Assembly: GCA_937927435.1 (NCBI GenBank)
Contig: CALBDW010000179.1
Coordinates: 1-7,040 of the forward strand
Length of the DNA stretch: 7,040 nt
Direction: 5' to 3'
From: an uncultured Bdellovibrionales bacterium
GTDB lineage: Bacteria; Bdellovibrionota; Bdellovibrionia; Bdellovibrionales; JAMPXM01
Positions 5,628-7,040 of the stretch are shown piece by piece; within the stretch, counting starts at the first letter, position 1; each line of letters starts with the position of its first letter. Both the position numbers and the translations under genes were made by a program. Below the pieces are notes generated by a model, which saw nothing but the letters and a program-made list of their open reading frames with translations, searched no databases and was not told where the DNA came from.

Positions 5628-6858
5628 CATCCTTGACGGAGAGCGAGGTTGTACTTGTGTGAGCGCTCTTGGGGAATGAAATCGTCACTTGAGTGCCGAC
5701 GCCGACTCGGCTTTGAATGGTGAAACTTCCGCCCATGTTTTCAACGGACTGGCGTGCATGAAGAACTCCAATTCCTGTGCCGCTATCAGTTTTATTTTTA
5801 CCGTATGAAATCCGCTCTTTGCCAAGACGGCGTAAGACGTCCTGGGGAATTCCCTTGCCGTTGTCGTTAATGATGATCGATATCACCTCTTTCGAATCCC
5901 GCAAAGCGACGATAATTCGCCCATCCTTGTCGCAAGCTTCAATTGCATTATTGATGATGTTGGAAAGTACGCGAGACATGACCTTTTTGTCTAATCTGCA
6001 AGTCAAATCTTTCAGATCATCGGCAATGTCGAGCGAAATGACGATTTTCGATTCAGATGGCAAAACGAGCTGCTTTTCCTTAATGATGCGCTCAATTAAA
6101 TCCGACAGAACAACTGTTTCGAGTTTGAGATCGGGCTTATTTATATCTTCCGCAATAACATTGAAGGCACTCGGTGATTCATATTTCTCAAGTAGGTCCC
6201 GAGCGATCTCGTTTATACGTTCGGCTGCGTTTTTTATAATCAGGCGCTTCTCGTCAGGAATTTCGTTCAGAGAGGCTAAAGCGAAGTTTAAAGCCGAAAG
6301 TGGTGAGCGAATATCATGGCTGACCTGGGTCGCGAGCCTGTTGAACGCTTCCTTTTGTTCGATGACGAGAGATCTATCGTAGTCTTCCCGCAGGCGCTTC
6401 GCCATGCGTCGGGAGAGAAAAACCATTGCGGCCACTCCTAACGCAAATAGGAACAGCGCGAGCAGTATAAGCGGGCTTAAATTCAGGCCGAATTCGACCG
6501 AGCCAATCGCTTCCTGAAATCCGAGTGGCTTCACATCTATCGTAAAGGAATAACCAAGCGAAGGATCCTCGTATCCTGGGGGAATAACCACCGGGACCTG
6601 ATCGTCCGCGGTGCGGAAGAGAACAAATTTAAAATCAGAACCAACACTCAAATTAATGCCTACAATTGCGCCTCGATAGTCCCCTTTTATTAGAGCCGGC
6701 TGAGCCTGAGCCACAGCGATGGACGCGAGCTGCTTTTTGTACGAAACGATAAGCCAAAGTGTGAGAATGACGATAGTCGCGGTAAGAAATAGGAAGTAAA
6801 TCCGAAAGTTAAAAAGCGCCTTTCTGATTGCTATTTCGATCATATCTCTGTTCATCAT
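5572..6858 (-). CDS. Membrane-bound sensor histidine kinase
   Basis: This 428-residue inner-membrane kinase has TM1 ~19-39, a periplasmic sensor of about 90 residues (~40-128) without a recognised family, TM2 ~129-149, and a short linker. The HisKA dimerisation domain has SHDIRSPLSAL (phosphoacceptor His181). The HATPase domain has its N-box at NIINNAIEA (300-308), G1 at NDNGKGIP (Asp332) and G2 at GTGIG (360-364), and ends near TISFP. All catalytic motifs are intact, so it should autophosphorylate. No response regulator is present in the window. About 30 residues follow the kinase core, polar and then basic, ending RFRAIFR; the last 17 are encoded antisense to the neighbour. Start: the first ATG of ATGATG, directly after the TAG of the upstream gene, with no good Shine-Dalgarno, which suggests translational coupling. 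Later ATGs at 6855 and 6843 are possible. The family is certain; the signal and partner are unknown. Confidence 0.93.
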   Translation of the reverse strand: MMNRDMIEIAIRKALFNFRIYFLFLTATIVILTLWLIVSYKKQLASIAVAQAQPALIKGDYRGAIVGINLSVGSDFKFVLFRTADDQVPVVIPPGYEDPSLGYSFTIDVKPLGFQEAIGSVEFGLNLSPLILLALFLFALGVAAMVFLSRRMAKRLREDYDRSLVIEQKEAFNRLATQVSHDIRSPLSALNFALASLNEIPDEKRLIIKNAAERINEIARDLLEKYESPSAFNVIAEDINKPDLKLETVVLSDLIERIIKEKQLVLPSESKIVISLDIADDLKDLTCRLDKKVMSRVLSNIINNAIEACDKDGRIIVALRDSKEVISIIINDNGKGIPQDVLRRLGKERISYGKNKTDSGTGIGVLHARQSVENMGGSFTIQSRVGVGTQVTISFPKSAHTSTTSLSVKDVNPPNSSHQKKRFRAIFR

Positions 6859-7040
6859 CTAACCGATGAAGTGGGGAAGATCCTTGGGTCCAAGCTCCGG
6901 CTTTATACCTAAATAATATTCCATTAGATAGGGATGGGAAGCGTGAACTACACTAATGTACCCTTTTAAAGTTTTTAGTTTGTCTGGTAGTCCGATGAAA
7001 TGGAACGTAAAGTCGCTTAGTTTGAATTTGGTCGTTTCTT
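6859..7040 (-). CDS. C-terminal fragment of an unidentified protein upstream of the histidine kinase
   Basis: Reading the minus strand from the window edge gives 59 sense codons and then TAG at 6861-6859. The stop is immediately followed by the kinase ATG, with no bases between. The fragment includes FTFHFIGLPDKLKTLKGY and VHASHPYLMEYYLGIKPE and ends LPHFIG. The open frame to the edge and the exact stop-start junction support a real gene co-transcribed with the kinase. The sequence does not look like the C-terminus of a response regulator (no GYRL-type wing), and I do not recognise a family. It holds several His, Tyr and Pro and no membrane segment. The start and most of the gene lie outside the window. 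Confidence 0.65.
   Translation of the reverse strand, partial: ETTKFKLSDFTFHFIGLPDKLKTLKGYISVVHASHPYLMEYYLGIKPELGPKDLPHFIG

Noticed and set aside
5777..6382. 201-codon open frame on the plus strand
   Set aside because: It is antisense to the HisKA and ATPase domains of the histidine kinase; its Ser/Arg-rich product is typical of a shadow frame.
1..7040. Mobile elements, CRISPR arrays, tRNA or rRNA genes
   Set aside because: No transposase or integrase, no spaced repeats, no terminal repeats with target duplication, and no cloverleaf-like or rRNA sequence were seen.

Overview
The window looks like chromosomal DNA of a Gram-negative bacterium with moderate GC. The best guess is a Bdellovibrio-like or other 'deltaproteobacterial' lineage. 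That rests on the style of the Lon C-terminus, a TPR protein carrying an OmpR-type DNA-binding domain, a 7TMR-DISM-like receptor fused to a cyclase-like domain, and a kinase with an HDIRSP H-box. The taxonomy is inference only; no rRNA or species marker is present.

Layout. (1) Bases 2-247 (+) are the last 81 codons of the ATP-dependent protease Lon, followed by a strong intrinsic terminator (262-303). (2) A roughly 400-base non-coding stretch holds one perfect inverted repeat next to a -35-like hexamer and leads into a TPR/winged-helix regulator (659-1798, +). (3) A small exported protein of unknown function follows (1864-2397, +), probably co-transcribed with the regulator. (4) A hairpin and a bidirectional terminator (2413-2456) separate it from a convergent 630-residue receptor (2461-4353, -). 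The receptor has an N-terminal membrane anchor, a periplasmic jelly-roll-like domain, seven membrane segments and a cytoplasmic class III cyclase-like domain whose metal-binding aspartates appear to be lost. (5) A divergent intergenic region (4354-4640) holds a plausible sigma70 promoter, a strong Shine-Dalgarno with an 11-codon mini-ORF, and a hairpin. It precedes a secreted cysteine-containing protein of unknown function (4641-5627, +). (6) The 3' end of that gene overlaps by 56 bases, tail to tail, with a membrane histidine kinase (5572-6858, -). The kinase start codon directly abuts the stop codon of another gene that runs out of the window (6859-7040, -).

Three of the six substantial genes are sensory or regulatory (a phosphorylation-independent regulator, a receptor with a pseudo-cyclase, and a histidine kinase), and two encode exported proteins of unknown function. 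No mobile element, CRISPR array, tRNA or rRNA was seen. The best candidates for something undescribed are the 7TM pseudo-cyclase receptor and the leader-peptide-like arrangement before the secreted protein. Both rest on reading by eye without searches.
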